Assembly (NCBI GenBank): GCA_029582155.1
Contig: CM055896.1
Location: 28,096,684 to 28,160,683 of the forward strand
DNA: 64,000 nucleotides
Source of the DNA: Panopea generosa
Lineage: Eukaryota > Mollusca > Bivalvia > Adapedonta > Hiatellidae
Direction of reading: 5' to 3'
A program made the translations under genes and the position numbers. The notes under the pieces are model-generated. The model searched no databases. It was not told where the DNA came from and saw only the letters and a list, made by a program, of their open reading frames with translations. Below, piece by piece: positions 60,001 through 64,000 of the stretch (position 1 is its first letter; every line of letters starts with the position of its first letter).

Positions 60001-60754
60001 CTCAAAAATGCAAGGTCTTCCTAAAGCAATAAAATGGGATGCCACTTATAACCTAAATATGATGTTTAACCCCATTCCTTCAAAGACAATGATTGGATAG
60101 TGCCAAGTTTTAACTTCTGCAGTCAATAATAAAGATGGGGATGAACAATATAGAACATGGAGACAAATAAAGAGCCTGTGGAACCCTATAACCTGTGATC
60201 AGTGTTAACCTATCTTCCATCTTGCTGATATGTAATAGTCACAAAAGAAAATGATTGATTGATTGAATATTTAGCGTCATTTTTATGTCATCAAGGGCTA
60301 ACAGATGATCAGTTAACCTAACAACCGTTTCTTGGGATCCTGAAAGGTTAACCAGTACTCTAGTACACTCCATCTCTGCAAGTAACTGACAACTTTCCCA
60401 GTTTATCAGTGTCGAGAGACTTATGATAATGAGATACAATGTTGTATATCAATCATCAGGGAGACTTGCCGGTTGGGTATTCAAACTCACATCTACTGGA
60501 TTGATAGTCAGCCGTGCTATTGACCGAGCTAATGAGGCCCGATCAAAAAGAAAATGTTCAAAAACTAATACCAATGATTACATATTTTTACATAATAGGT
60601 TTTTACATGGCTGGGAAGAAGGTAGTGGTAGTGGTATTGACTTACAGCTTGTTCTGGAAGACTTCCATCCCGTCAGCGTGTCATACAGATACTGGTATTC
60701 ATCTTGAGCCAGCTGAAGTCGCTGTTCCTTTACGGAATAGATCTCCTTTTTGGC
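29881..60754 (-). CDS. Kibra/WWC Hippo-pathway scaffold, 20 exons, 5' end outside window
   Basis: Kibra (vertebrate WWC1-3) is a cytoplasmic, cortical scaffold that promotes Hippo kinase signalling with Merlin and Expanded-type partners and also binds atypical PKC. Twenty coding exons placed here total 3579 bases, and all phases agree, giving 1192 residues plus stop. In order they show a coiled-coil region with AKKEIYSVKEQRLQLAQ and KYDPDLLKAD; a 316-residue Ser/Pro-rich exon with two PPxY motifs and SDESVAGDSGVFEA; and a C2 domain with IQIKLKYDS, CIKAALLP, FSEVFRIAI and VRWYNVLSFKF. An acidic segment, DKETNT, SQTFSP, LNRSDSDSS, NSLQRRSLRVKR, RTSLDMELDLQAS, TRDVHRL and a terminal GHEV follow. 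These match my memory of human KIBRA motif by motif. The WW domains (roughly the first 115-120 residues of the human protein) must be encoded beyond 64000. Invertebrates generally have one such gene. Identity is very secure; exon ends are predictions from splice consensus and phase. Confidence 0.95.
30260..30481. mobile_element. TTAA-flanked MITE (piggyBac-like) in the last Kibra intron
   Basis: Terminal inverted repeats start CCCTTTACT at both ends (right end AGTAAAGGG) and are flanked by TTAA on both sides (30256-30259 and 30482-30485), the target site typical of piggyBac elements. The 222-base interior contains a 67-base palindrome (30311-30377) with one mismatch. No coding capacity. Confidence 0.75.
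30482..31892. other. Kibra intron, nothing recognised
   Basis: Part of the 5.4-kb last intron. No exon or repeat family I can name. Confidence 0.5.
31893..32010 (+). mobile_element. SINE, tRNA-type head (probably family 2)
   Basis: 'aaggtcatgggttcgaaccc' is a clear B box context, followed by 'aactctgtcaaaaaactttg' and 'gtgagaaagtttgccagtt', which resembles the family 2 layout at 5177 and 13695. Diverged, so family placement is tentative. Confidence 0.55.
32840..33560 (+). repeat. 55-nt minisatellite in Kibra intron, about 12 copies
   Basis: Each unit has 'ttttacaatgcaaacagact' then 'gttcaataatgtttaaataa' then 'tactgtacaaacata'. The spacing of 55 is exact in the central copies (for example 33299 to 33354). 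Left copies are degenerate. Confidence 0.92.
33990..34260 (-). repeat. Interspersed repeat fragment (bivalve-type)
   Basis: Contains the phrases 'aacaagagggtcaaactggc', 'ttgctcacctg' and 'cctgggtggggcccgtttt' in an order that resembles the dispersed module at 39640-40440, which has 'ccccagggtggggtcaaatt' and ends 'aactcacctgtg'. Non-coding and of unknown class. Confidence 0.5.
34985..35145 (-). mobile_element. SINE family 1, minus orientation
   Basis: Reverse-complement copy. It contains 'aaagtcttccttggtagaac' (tail side) and the B-box complement 'ggatcgaacccacgattcct' (head side) in the same layout as 12851-13075. Diverged. Confidence 0.75.
35423..35550 (-). CDS. Kibra exon 19
   Basis: 128 bases, acceptor TGTTTAG, donor GTACTA (weak). 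Encodes RQREEMGQMTKQERRAEQLM then KRVTRDVHRLKRNHP and TSF, aligning with KIBRA MMRAAAKDVHRLRGQ and VQSF. It is separated from exon 18 by a 6.2-kb intron full of interspersed repeats. Confidence 0.92.
35905..36090 (-). mobile_element. SINE family 1, minus orientation
   Basis: Reverse-complement copy near full length: 'gaagtcttcctgggtagaac', 'agtgtcttgttcaaggacac' and 'gaccgaacccacaacccttc' correspond to the tail, conserved body block and B box of the 12851 copy. Confidence 0.8.
36415..36565 (+). repeat. 30-nt tandem repeat, five copies
   Basis: Units of 'aaaatgcacaaactagtcaa' plus 'ataacagacc' with alternating ataacagacc/attacagacc variants. In a Kibra intron. Confidence 0.88.
36990..37480 (-). 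repeat. About 160-nt tandem repeat, three copies
   Basis: Three units contain 'ggaccataactctgccaaaa', 'gttatggttcttgtctctgt' and 'gtttcattcatatccaatga' in order. The minus-strand frame through it is an artefact. It is of a type I associate with mollusc interspersed repeats. Confidence 0.85.
38270..38440 (-). mobile_element. SINE family 3, minus orientation
   Basis: The plus strand reads 'cagacaatcagttaacctga' (tail), then 'ggatttgaactcacgacctc' and 'ggattgatagtcagacgcaa' (head). The reverse complement gives A-box-like GCTCAGTCGGCA and B-box-like GAGTTCAAATCC. Related copies lie at 60250-60545 and 59310-59420. Confidence 0.7.
39640..40440. repeat. Long non-coding interspersed repeat (bivalve-type)
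   Basis: Modules recur with 'agagaagaagattttttgaa' and related phrases (39776, 40070, 40200, 40345), 'ccccagggtggggtcaaatt' and a terminal 'gacgactgacggcggacaca' followed by 'gggcgatcac'. This layout is familiar from bivalve introns. No coding capacity; its class is unknown to me. Confidence 0.6.
40645..40905. repeat. Interspersed repeat, copy A
   Basis: Shares 'ggacacaaatgaccc', 'ggggccataactcctg', 'cttgacctgtattttac' and 'acagctacaca' in order with 56395-56560, indicating two copies of one element within Kibra introns. A second partial unit ('ggggccacaactcctggcaa') follows at about 40878. Confidence 0.65.
41162..41451. mobile_element. TTAA-flanked MITE, second type
   Basis: The ends CTCTTTCGCTGC and GCAGCGAAAGAA are inverted repeats with one mismatch, flanked by TTAA at 41158-41161 and 41452-41455. 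The 290-base element has no coding capacity. It lies in the intron between Kibra exons 18 and 19. It differs in sequence from the element at 30260 but has the same target-site signature. Confidence 0.7.
41763..41836 (-). CDS. Kibra exon 18
   Basis: 74 bases, acceptor TGTACAG, donor GTAAGT. Encodes ETELPAWLSDDEHFQNLLSE then ADKM, equivalent to KIBRA EKELPQWLREDERFRLLL. Confidence 0.95.
42975..43137 (-). CDS. Kibra exon 17: C-terminal coiled coil
   Basis: 163 bases, acceptor CTTCAG, donor GTAAGA. Contains RTSLDMELDLQASQTRLSHL then LRELKQRMEEAKARG, matching KIBRA RTSLDLELDLQATRTWHSQL. A short degenerate tandem of about 60 bases (43180-43320) lies in the intron just upstream. Confidence 0.96.
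43728..43823 (-). CDS. Kibra exon 16: Ser/Arg segment of the aPKC-binding region
   Basis: 96 bases, 32 codons, acceptor TTTTAG, donor GTAAGT. Encodes LNRSDSDSSMPLYRRGPFQR then NSLQRRSLRVKR, nearly matching KIBRA LNRSDSDSS and FVRNSLERRSVRMKR, the segment implicated in atypical PKC binding and phosphorylation. Confidence 0.96.
44146..44409 (-). CDS. Kibra exon 15: DKETNT and SQTFSP motifs
   Basis: 264 bases, 88 codons, acceptor TTATAG, donor GTAAAA. Contains DKETNT, then RRSQTFSPACRPGTNYICK, equivalent to KIBRA VDKETNTE and RSKTFSPGPQSQYVCR. The KETNT core resembles a dynein light chain LC8-binding motif; KIBRA has been reported to bind that protein, so conservation here is suggestive only. 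Confidence 0.95.
44919..45120 (-). CDS. Kibra exon 14: acidic linker
   Basis: 202 bases, acceptor TATTTCAG, donor GTAGCC, which is a weak donor. Phase requires this end. Rich in Ser and Glu/Asp (EESSDESTIISS, DNEEDLEVDDEM); it occupies the position of the Glu-rich stretch of KIBRA. Confidence 0.85.
45395..45468. repeat. Strong hairpin in Kibra intron
   Basis: Arms 45395-45428 and 45435-45468 (34 bases each) are complementary with few mismatches around a 6-base loop; the core is GTCCCAAGGGA and its complement. A second inverted pair ('tttttcttgcatacca' near 45498 and 'tggtatgcaagaaaaa' near 45698) frames the following 200 bases, so the area looks like a nested fold-back element. Confidence 0.75.
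45865..45959 (-). CDS. Kibra exon 13
   Basis: 95 bases, acceptor TTTTCAG, donor GTTAGT. Encodes KESTSNDKVTKLLEASSARL then RKVSHSSEDKD, which fits KIBRA TDAVSALLEQTAVELEKRQE. Confidence 0.88.
46567..46779 (-). CDS. Kibra exon 12: end of C2 domain
   Basis: 213 bases, 71 codons, acceptor TCTGTAG, donor GTAAGT. Starts GCASVSLADFDPKDIISVRW then YNVLSFKFMQ, matching KIBRA GGAQISLAE and RWYNLLSYKYL. The second half is a Ser/Thr-rich linker. Confidence 0.95.
46965..47650 (+). repeat. 21/22-nt minisatellite, about 31 copies, in Kibra intron
   Basis: Units are 'gggtatctatctgacagact' plus 'ca' (22 bases) in the right two-thirds and 'tggtatctatctgacagact' plus 'c' (21 bases) in the left third. It ends about 55 bases from the donor of Kibra exon 11. 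Confidence 0.95.
47710..47893 (-). CDS. Kibra exon 11: C2 domain core
   Basis: 184 bases, acceptor TTATTTACAG, donor GTAAGT. Encodes VCIKAALLPNP, then FSEVFRIAIPQRTLFTKTLQ, VNIWCLQLNRPDECF (KIBRA VNIRVAVLP, LVFNEVFWVS, LRVDVC). The acceptor and the first 20 exon bases are also the unit of the 34-nt array upstream in the intron. A 22-nt array lies about 55 bases beyond the donor, so the exon is bracketed by two minisatellites. Confidence 0.95.
47866..49255 (-). repeat. 34-nt minisatellite copying a Kibra splice acceptor, about 40 copies
   Basis: On the minus strand each unit contains CTTATTTACAGGTGTATAAA then GGCAGCATTACATG. This is the exact acceptor (TTATTTACAG) and first 20 bases of Kibra exon 11, whose own copy is the transcription-downstream end of the array. 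Frequent variants are CTTAATTACAG and AAAGACAACATTAC. Higher-order blocks recur (for example 48395-48545 and 48950-49100). Confidence 0.95.
49530..49690 (-). mobile_element. SINE family 1, degraded, minus orientation
   Basis: The tail side 'gcttgaaggctttcttggta' and body 'aaaatgtgtcttccccaagg' match the family 1 order. The head is eroded ('aaggatcgttctaccactgg'). Confidence 0.65.
49793..49879 (-). CDS. Kibra exon 10: C2 domain
   Basis: 87 bases, acceptor TTTCAG, donor GTGAGT. Encodes YDSIDNILIVGIEQARNLAA then LQFPESSK, aligning with KIBRA KYDEKNKQFAILIIQLSNL. A GT two bases earlier would also be a donor, but only the GTGAGT choice keeps frame with the next exon. Confidence 0.93.
50497..50559 (-). 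CDS. Kibra exon 9: start of C2 domain
   Basis: A 63-base microexon-like piece, acceptor TTCACAG, donor GTGAGT. Encodes DMLDEVLEMGLESSQIQIKL; the final IQIKL is the first C2 beta strand (KIBRA IQIALKYD). It sits immediately downstream, in transcription, of a 1.5-kb inverted-repeat insertion. Confidence 0.9.
50702..52188. mobile_element. Non-autonomous DNA transposon, hAT-like ends
   Basis: The left end CAGAGCTCCA and right end TGGAGCTCTG are perfect 10-base inverted repeats 1487 bases apart. The flanks share tattta (50696-50701 and 52190-52195). CAGAG-type termini are common in hAT elements, which make 8-base target duplications; here the flanking match is only 6-7 bases, so assignment is tentative. 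I see no transposase frame inside. Lies between Kibra exons 8 and 9. Confidence 0.5.
52375..53322 (-). CDS. Kibra exon 8: large Ser/Pro-rich linker with two PPxY motifs
   Basis: 948 bases, acceptor GTTTCAG, donor GTATGT. Opens with a Ser/Gly-rich run (SLGSLGSLGSLSEGSRGS), then MMDIYG and a helical RRVEKLLQG (KIBRA SFTDLYY and KVEFLLLEG), then IHEN. A Pro-rich part holds PPTY (about 52884-52898) and PPPY (about 52824-52838) and the polyproline MAPPPPFP. The exon ends with SAAVSDESVAGDSGVFEAVV, nearly identical to KIBRA SAAVSDESVAGDSGVYEA. The region between is longer than I recall in human KIBRA. Confidence 0.96.
54129..54218 (-). CDS. Kibra exon 7: end of coiled coil
   Basis: 90 bases, acceptor GAAACAG, donor GTATTT. 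Encodes LKHQERKTEILKDLAETTKR then TTMLESQLK, aligning with KIBRA NSKRNQLVRELEEATRQVATLHSQLK. Confidence 0.93.
55130..55294 (-). CDS. Kibra exon 6: coiled coil
   Basis: 165 bases, acceptor ATTTAG, donor GTAAGT. Encodes RLLLVQEKEQLLRELRSIDP (KIBRA RLILINEKEELLKEMRFISP), then GRSEVEIEDINGRIRQLGVD and ISNKQIAER. Confidence 0.95.
55654..55805 (-). CDS. Kibra exon 5: coiled coil
   Basis: 152 bases, acceptor GTTTCAG, donor GTAAAT, ending in phase 2. Encodes RYLAEITRLRLQYDDSKKQL then SQLKHMLADLEDD, aligning with KIBRA's RLRLRYEEAKRRIANLKIQL helix. Confidence 0.94.
56395..56560. repeat. Interspersed repeat, copy B
   Basis: Second copy of the element at 40645-40905: 'aggacacaatgatcctgcta', 'aaaggggccacaattcctgc', 'aacttgacctgtattttata' and 'acagctatgga' in the same order and orientation. 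Confidence 0.6.
56590..56715 (-). CDS. Kibra exon 4
   Basis: 126 bases, exactly 42 codons, acceptor TTTCAG, donor GTAAGT. Begins SLARLKEDF (KIBRA SLAMLKDGF) and ends NTASQTDLRGE (KIBRA VSSQTDISG). The middle is a Ser-rich linker between coiled-coil segments. The upstream intron holds a 1.6-kb inverted-repeat element. Confidence 0.94.
57271..58901. mobile_element. 1.6-kb element with 29-base terminal inverted repeats
   Basis: The left end (57271-57299) contains CATATTTA, CC and ATGTATTGGGACA. The right end (58873-58901) is its reverse complement with three mismatches. The interior holds only short frames (for example 57885-58118 plus and 58015-58302 minus) with no transposase motif I recognise. 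A partial internal duplication (around 57440 and 57610, 'atgaaaaacattg') is present. Superfamily unassigned. In the intron between Kibra exons 3 and 4. Confidence 0.65.
59000..59129 (-). CDS. Kibra exon 3: coiled coil
   Basis: 130 bases, acceptor GTTATAG, donor GTATAT. Contains GYNLDEARGIMDEISTIQTS, matching the SYKLDEAQAVLRE helix of KIBRA. The exon begins by completing a Leu codon split with the previous exon and ends in phase 0 at LMQ. Confidence 0.94.
59310..59420 (-). mobile_element. SINE family 3, head-truncated
   Basis: Only the tail is present: 'gattgattgattgaatactt' and 'tttttatgtgattgagggct' match the tail of the copy at 60250. Insertion with 5' truncation explains the missing tRNA-like head. 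Confidence 0.55.
59438..59597 (-). CDS. Kibra exon 2: coiled coil
   Basis: 160 bases, acceptor TTTACAG, donor GTAAGC. Encodes a Ser-rich linker (NSNSSVGSS), then KYDPDLLKADVNLAKKRVAR and a heptad stretch ending KQKGLDTLA, which aligns with KYDPEILKAE and the following helix of KIBRA. Confidence 0.94.
60250..60545 (-). mobile_element. SINE family 3, longest copy
   Basis: The tail 'gattgattgattgaatattt' and body 'aagggctaacagatgatcag' lead to the tRNA-like head 'ctactggattgatagtcagc' and 'attgaccgagctaatgaggc', all in minus orientation. Located about 100 bases from the donor of the first visible Kibra exon. Confidence 0.7.
60646..60754 (-). CDS. Kibra exon 1 of those visible: first coiled coil
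   Basis: Acceptor TTTTAG, donor GTAAGT, 109 bases, ending in phase 1. Encodes AKKEIYSVKEQRLQLAQDEY and about 16 further residues, a helical, heptad-like segment directly downstream of the WW domains in KIBRA. Confidence 0.93.
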
Positions 60755-61049
60755 CTAAAATAAAACAGAAATGCAGAGAGTAATATTATATTATATTATA
60801 TATATATATCTACATTGATGTATGGTTGATAAAAAAACATGGCGTTTAAATATTTTTAAGTTTATTTCTAATCAAACCATATAATAAACAATTTGATTTA
60901 TCATCAAAACCATACTCACTCTGTTTTAGTATTCCCAATACAATCTGTATGTGTATTTAGAATTATTACAATGGTTATCTCTCTCATCTTATACAGTAAG
61001 ATACATGTGCTGTATCCCAGAATAAATGCCCCTGCTGTTAATGCAGGGT

Positions 61050-61058
61050 GTGGTGTGT

Positions 61059-61089
<31 letters not shown>

Positions 61090-61094
61090 GGGGG
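61050..61094 (+). repeat. GT microsatellite ending in a 22-base G run
   Basis: A (GT)n tract of about 22 bases runs directly into 22 consecutive G (61073-61094). The G run could form a G-quadruplex and is likely length-polymorphic or miscounted in assembly. Confidence 0.9.
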
Positions 61095-61475
61095 AATCTA
61101 TGCATGACAAACTTACAGACCGGACACGAATCTCACACAGACTCAGTGTTGTCAAACAAACTCAAAGTGTGACCTTGATCTTTGAGGGACAGTTGCAGGT
61201 CTTACGCGCAACACGTTATCACATAATTGTGATGAATTGAGCCAAGTCAAATTTATCCATAGGTAACAAAGTTACAGATCGGACACCAAATCTCAGACTG
61301 AAAGTGTTGTCAAACAAAGTTAAAGTGTGACATTGACCTTTAAGTGGGAGTCTTGGTGTTACATGAGACACGTCGTCATGTTATGTTGATCATTCGTATT
61401 AAGTATTTATAAAATCCATCTATGCATGACAAAGTTACATGCCGGACACAAAATTCAGGACGGAAGAATAGATCC
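61095..61475. repeat. About 165-nt tandem repeat, two and a half copies (bivalve-type)
   Basis: Units contain 'catgacaaagttac' or variants, 'ggacacgaatctca', 'gtgttgtcaaacaaa', 'gtgtgaccttgatctttgag' and 'acacgtcgtcatgtta'. The starts near 61098, 61262 and 61425 are about 163 bases apart. The wording is familiar from bivalve intronic repeats. Non-coding. Confidence 0.75.
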
Positions 61476-62539
61476 TGACATTACTGTATGCCACCCAAAA
61501 AATAATTGTGAGGGCATAAAAAAATCGAACCCAAACTAAACAAAACACTTTAACCCATGGTTTTAGAGCCTAAAGTAGGGAACTTTATGTATGGTAATTT
61601 AGCTATATACACTGTTCAAAACTAAGTTGACTACTTTTCTTCTATATTCTACAAATTTCTTAAGACAAATTTAGAGTTTGTGCTGTGCCATGCATATCCC
61701 CGATATACTGGACTGCCACCCAACATGTGGGTGTATAAGGTAGATATACTATTATGCTGATTGCAGAATTACTACATTAAGTTGTCCAACTGCCAATGAA
61801 CATTCACGTCTCATTTATCCACTTGTTAATCCAGCTTTCCATAACTGACCTCAAGTACCTGCCGCAAATCCTTGCTATTAAATTGAAGGGCACATTAGAC
61901 ACCAGACTTGCACAGAATGCCATAGAATGAATTGTCTTGTTAGTATTACCTATGTATGACAAAGCAGAGACTGGCCACAGAGTAATACACCAGCTACAGG
62001 GTAACTATCAAGGTAAACACCTGCAGGAATATACACTCAACTTTGTTTTATAAGAATCCCATGCTGGGAGAGCGATTGTATCTTTTTAGGTATATGACTT
62101 TTTTTACAGGTGGATGTATAAATACTAAAACCATGATTGGTAACAAAAACAGAAAAGATGTCTGCCTAAAAACAGATTAATAGCTATTTTTAACAAATCA
62201 TCTGTTCCTTCAAACCCAAGCATGTATATGGAATGATTTAACTTCCTTAAACTCAAAGAGAGAAGAACACATTTTTTTATTGAATCACAAATTTTGAGAA
62301 AACAAGAAATGTTACAAGACATGATCGCAAAAAAGTTTCCTTAAGAGAAATGACTCATTGAAAACGGTTATCTTACAGGAATGTTTACATTGTTAGAATG
62401 GTCATGGCAACACACGAGCAGTATATTGACTCACTGTAACCCTTCATATGTACATGAGACCTTGACCTTTGAGGTAAAACCCGGAATTATTTCTGATATG
62501 AACATTTGTGTGTTGTTCAATAGAACTGCTTAAAAGTTC

Positions 62540-64000
62540 AAATGTGCATGCATTTTAATAGAATTGCTCAAACTACATGTAGGTGTGAGTATATGTAGTT
62601 TAGTAAACTTGCTAAATATTTGATAGAATCGCTGAACAATTTTGCATAGTTTGATAGAATTACTAAACATGTGTATGTACTTTGGTAGAATTTCTAAACA
62701 TGTGTATGTAGAAAATATTTGTGTGTAGCCTGATAGAATAACTTAATGTGTGTGTGTAGTTTGATAGAATTACAAACCTGTGTGTAGTTTGATAGATTTC
62801 TAAATATTTGTGTGCAGTTTGATAGAATTTCTAAATATTTGTGTGTAGTATGATAGAATTTCTAATTATTTATGTGCAGCCTGATAGAGTTTCCAAATAT
62901 TTGTGTGCAGTTTGATAGAATTTCTTAATATTTGTGTGTAGTATGATAGAATTTCTAAATATTTATGTGCATTTTGATAGAATTTCTAAATAGTTGTGTG
63001 TAGTCTGATAGAATTTCTTAATATTTGTGTGTAGTCTGATAGAATTTCTAAATATTTATGTGTAGCCTGATAGAATTCTTAAATATTTGTGTGTAGTTTG
63101 ATAGAATTTCTTAATATTTATGTGTAGTCTGATAGAATTTCTCAATATTTGTGTGTAGTCTGACAGAATTTGTTAATATTTATGTGTAGCCTGATAGAAT
63201 TTCTAAATATTTGTGTGCAGTTTGATAAAATTTCTAAATATCTGTGCGTATTTTTGTAGCCTGGTAGAATTTTTAAATATTTGTATGTAGTCTGAGAGTA
63301 TTACTAACCTGTGTGTAGTTGATAGATTTCTAAATATTAGTGTGCAGTTTGATAGAATTTCTAAATATTTGTGTTTACTCTGATAGAATTTCTAAATATT
63401 TGTGTGTAGTCTGATAGAATTTCTAAATATTTTTGTGTAGTGTGATGGAATTACTAAACATGTGTGTGTAGTTTGATAGAATTTCTAAATATTTGTTTGT
63501 AGTATGATATAATAACTAAATATGTGTGTGTAGTTCGATAGAATTTCTAAATATCTGTGTGTAGTCTGATAGAATTTCTAAATATTTATGTGTAGTCTGA
63601 TAGAATTTCTAAGTATTTGTGTGTAGGGTGATAGAATTACTAAACATGTGTGTGTAGTTTGATAATAATACTAAATATCTGTGTGTAGTCTGATAGAATT
63701 ACTAAACATGTATGTTTAACCTGATAGAATTTCTAAATAGTTGTGTGTAGTGTGATAGAAATACTAAACATGTGTCTGAAGTTTGATAGAATTATTAAAC
63801 ATGTGTGTGTAGTTGGAGAATAACTAACATGTGTGTAGTTTGATAGAATTGCTAACCAGTGTGTGTTGTTTGATATAATTGCTAAACAAGTTTGCAGTTT
63901 GATAGAATTACTAACATGTGTGTAGTTTGATAGAATAATTAAACATATGTGTGTAGTTTGATATAATTACTAACCTGTGTGTACTTTGATAGAATTTCTA
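62540..64000 (+). repeat. 31-nt minisatellite running off the window end
   Basis: Unit 'tgatagaatttctaaatatt' plus 'tgtgtgtagtc', about 45 copies, with shorter variants (for example 'gatagaattactaacctgtg'). It lies in the Kibra intron upstream of the first visible exon and continues beyond 64000, so its length is unknown. Confidence 0.95.

Noticed and set aside
59784..60005. 73-codon minus frame between two Kibra exons
   Set aside because: The neighbouring exons already join in phase and match KIBRA continuously, so an extra exon is not needed, and the peptide has no counterpart.
60423..60783. Plus-strand frames of 89-94 codons
   Set aside because: They lie opposite a Kibra exon and a SINE and are antisense shadows.
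62125..62322. Possible upstream Kibra exon at a 65-codon minus frame
   Set aside because: No WW-domain or linker similarity and no suitable splice sites. The upstream exons are more likely beyond the window.

Overview
The window is animal nuclear DNA: AT-rich, with long introns bounded by GT/AG, tRNA-derived SINEs, a non-LTR retrotransposon fossil, MITE-like elements and very many minisatellites. Several dispersed modules (39.6-40.4 kb, 37.0-37.5 kb, 61.1-61.5 kb) resemble repeats I associate with bivalve mollusc genomes. A mollusc, probably a bivalve, is therefore my best guess; this is inference from repeat style and not a species call.

The right half (about 29-64 kb) is one large minus-strand gene, the orthologue of Kibra/WWC, the upstream Hippo-pathway scaffold. 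Twenty coding exons can be placed to the base from 60754 down to the stop codon at 29881. All splice phases join into one frame of 1192 codons plus stop. Seen in order are the coiled-coil region, a long Ser/Pro-rich exon with two PPxY motifs, the C2 domain, an acidic stretch, the DKETNT and SQTFSP motifs, the region equivalent to the aPKC-binding segment, and a C-terminus ending in Glu-Val. The exons for the two N-terminal WW domains lie beyond position 64000.

The left half (1-29 kb) is repeat-rich and holds two further candidate genes. One (minus strand, 6881-10518) encodes a Cys-bearing N-terminal segment followed by a very long Asp-rich array of 18-residue units with one Cys each; I add a short in-phase upstream exon. 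The other (plus strand, 18100-19720) encodes a Glu/Lys-rich protein with nine 29-residue units, but its frame is broken by two in-frame TAA codons, so it looks like a pseudogene or a decaying allele. A third, weaker candidate is a His-Pro-Gly-Tyr 12-residue repeat frame at 21921-22763.

The remainder consists of minisatellites (periods of about 12/15, 22, 25, 27, 31, 34, 36, 54, 55, 57 and 87 nt), three tRNA-type SINE families, three short MITE-like elements (two with TTAA ends), two longer terminal-inverted-repeat elements in Kibra introns, and several strong hairpins. The most striking observation is a 34-nt array of about 40 copies (47.87-49.25 kb) whose unit is the splice acceptor plus the first 20 bases of a Kibra C2-domain exon, so the intron carries dozens of decoy acceptors directly upstream of the real one.
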